Shown here: positions 5,874 to 6,126 of the stretch, piece after piece
How the letters are laid out: every line of letters starts with the position of its first letter
Position numbering within the stretch: the first letter of the stretch is position 1
Assembly (NCBI GenBank): GCA_009920585.1
Contig: RFZT01000153.1
Coordinates: 1 to 6,126 of the forward strand
DNA from: a bacterium
GTDB taxonomy: Bacteria > Verrucomicrobiota > Verrucomicrobiia > Chthoniobacterales > Terrimicrobiaceae
DNA length: 6,126 nucleotides
Reading direction: 5' to 3'
Translations under genes and position numbers: made by a program
The notes under the pieces: model-generated
Databases searched by the model: none
What the model was told of the DNA's origin: nothing
The model's input: only the letters and a program-made list of their open reading frames with translations

Positions 5874-6126
5874 TTAAAAATCTCTGTTAAAAAACCTTTC
5901 GCATAGTGTACAGAGAGTCCATTTGGGTGACTCCCTGAATGCACTGATTATCTCAAAAAAACAAGCGGTGCGAGTTACTGAGGCGACAGCTCCTGCGACT
6001 TGCATATGATGAACCGCCGCCGCCTGACTAGTGTCGCCAAGCGAAGATCGCAATCGCAGCGAATCGTAGAAATCCCAAAAACTTCCTCGCGTCTGTGGCT
6101 TCAAACCATTTCGAAATTCTTCAAGA
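5874..6126 (-). CDS. C-terminal fragment of an unrecognised protein, cut by the right window edge
   Basis: A minus-strand frame is open from the window edge to a TAA at 5876-5874, giving about 83 residues. It reads like real coding sequence: L-E-E-F-R-N-G-L-K-P, then F-W-D-F-Y-D-S-L, an Ala/Val-rich helix (Q-A-A-A-V-H-H-M-Q-V-A-G-A-V-A-S-V) and a Cys-containing aromatic tail ending R-F-F-N-R-D-F. The residue mix is that of a folded protein and there is no overlapping gene on the other strand. A TTG at 6104 is in frame, but the frame continues upstream of it to the edge, so the true start probably lies outside the window. I do not recognise the family. Its place at the end of a glycosyltransferase cluster makes another polysaccharide-related protein possible but not shown. 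It converges on the GT8 gene with 23 bp between stops. Confidence 0.55.
   Translation of the reverse strand, partial: LEEFRNGLKPQTRGSFWDFYDSLRLRSSLGDTSQAAAVHHMQVAGAVASVTRTACFFEIISAFRESPKWTLCTLCERFFNRDF

Overview
The window is a stretch of a bacterial surface-polysaccharide (capsule, O-antigen or exopolysaccharide) locus. It holds three probable glycosyltransferases (two recognisable, one GT-B-like of an uncharacterised family) and two left-handed beta-helix (hexapeptide-repeat) acyltransferases. It also holds a metallopeptidase-M29-like protein and two genes cut by the window edges. One edge gene is the N-terminal part of an RfaH/NusG-type antiterminator, the class of regulator typically tied to long polysaccharide operons. 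A Gram-negative organism is likely, given the RfaH-like and colanic-acid/O-antigen-type enzymes. The phylum cannot be fixed from the sequence. None of the start codons examined has a clear Shine-Dalgarno sequence, which would suit groups that use few of them; a PVC-group bacterium or a similar environmental lineage is a guess only.

Layout, left to right: (1) minus strand 1-325, RfaH/NusG-like gene, C-terminal part beyond the left edge; (2) 326-439, divergent intergenic region; (3) plus strand 440-1606, M29/NicX-like metalloprotein with all expected metal ligands; (4) minus strand 3197-1633, a two-gene unit of WcaB/CysE-like acetyltransferase followed by a GT4 glycosyltransferase with an ATGA start/stop overlap; (5) plus strand 3201-4184, GT-B-like protein of a poorly characterised family; (6) minus strand 4811-4212, LacA/WcaF-like O-acetyltransferase; (7) plus strand 4861-5850, GT8 glycosyltransferase; (8) minus strand 6126-5874, C-terminal end of an unrecognised gene.

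The enzymes would plausibly add sugars from nucleotide donors to a lipid-linked repeat unit and acetylate it. The actual sugars and order cannot be read from sequence. The most unusual aspect is the architecture. Strand changes at almost every gene, with as little as 3 bp between divergent start codons and under 30 bp between convergent stops. This is unlike a normal polysaccharide operon and suggests cassette-wise assembly. Base composition also shifts from GC-rich in the M29-like gene to AT-rich in the GT8 gene. I found no RNA genes, CRISPR arrays, insertion sequences or clear att sites, and nothing I can honestly call a new biological system.
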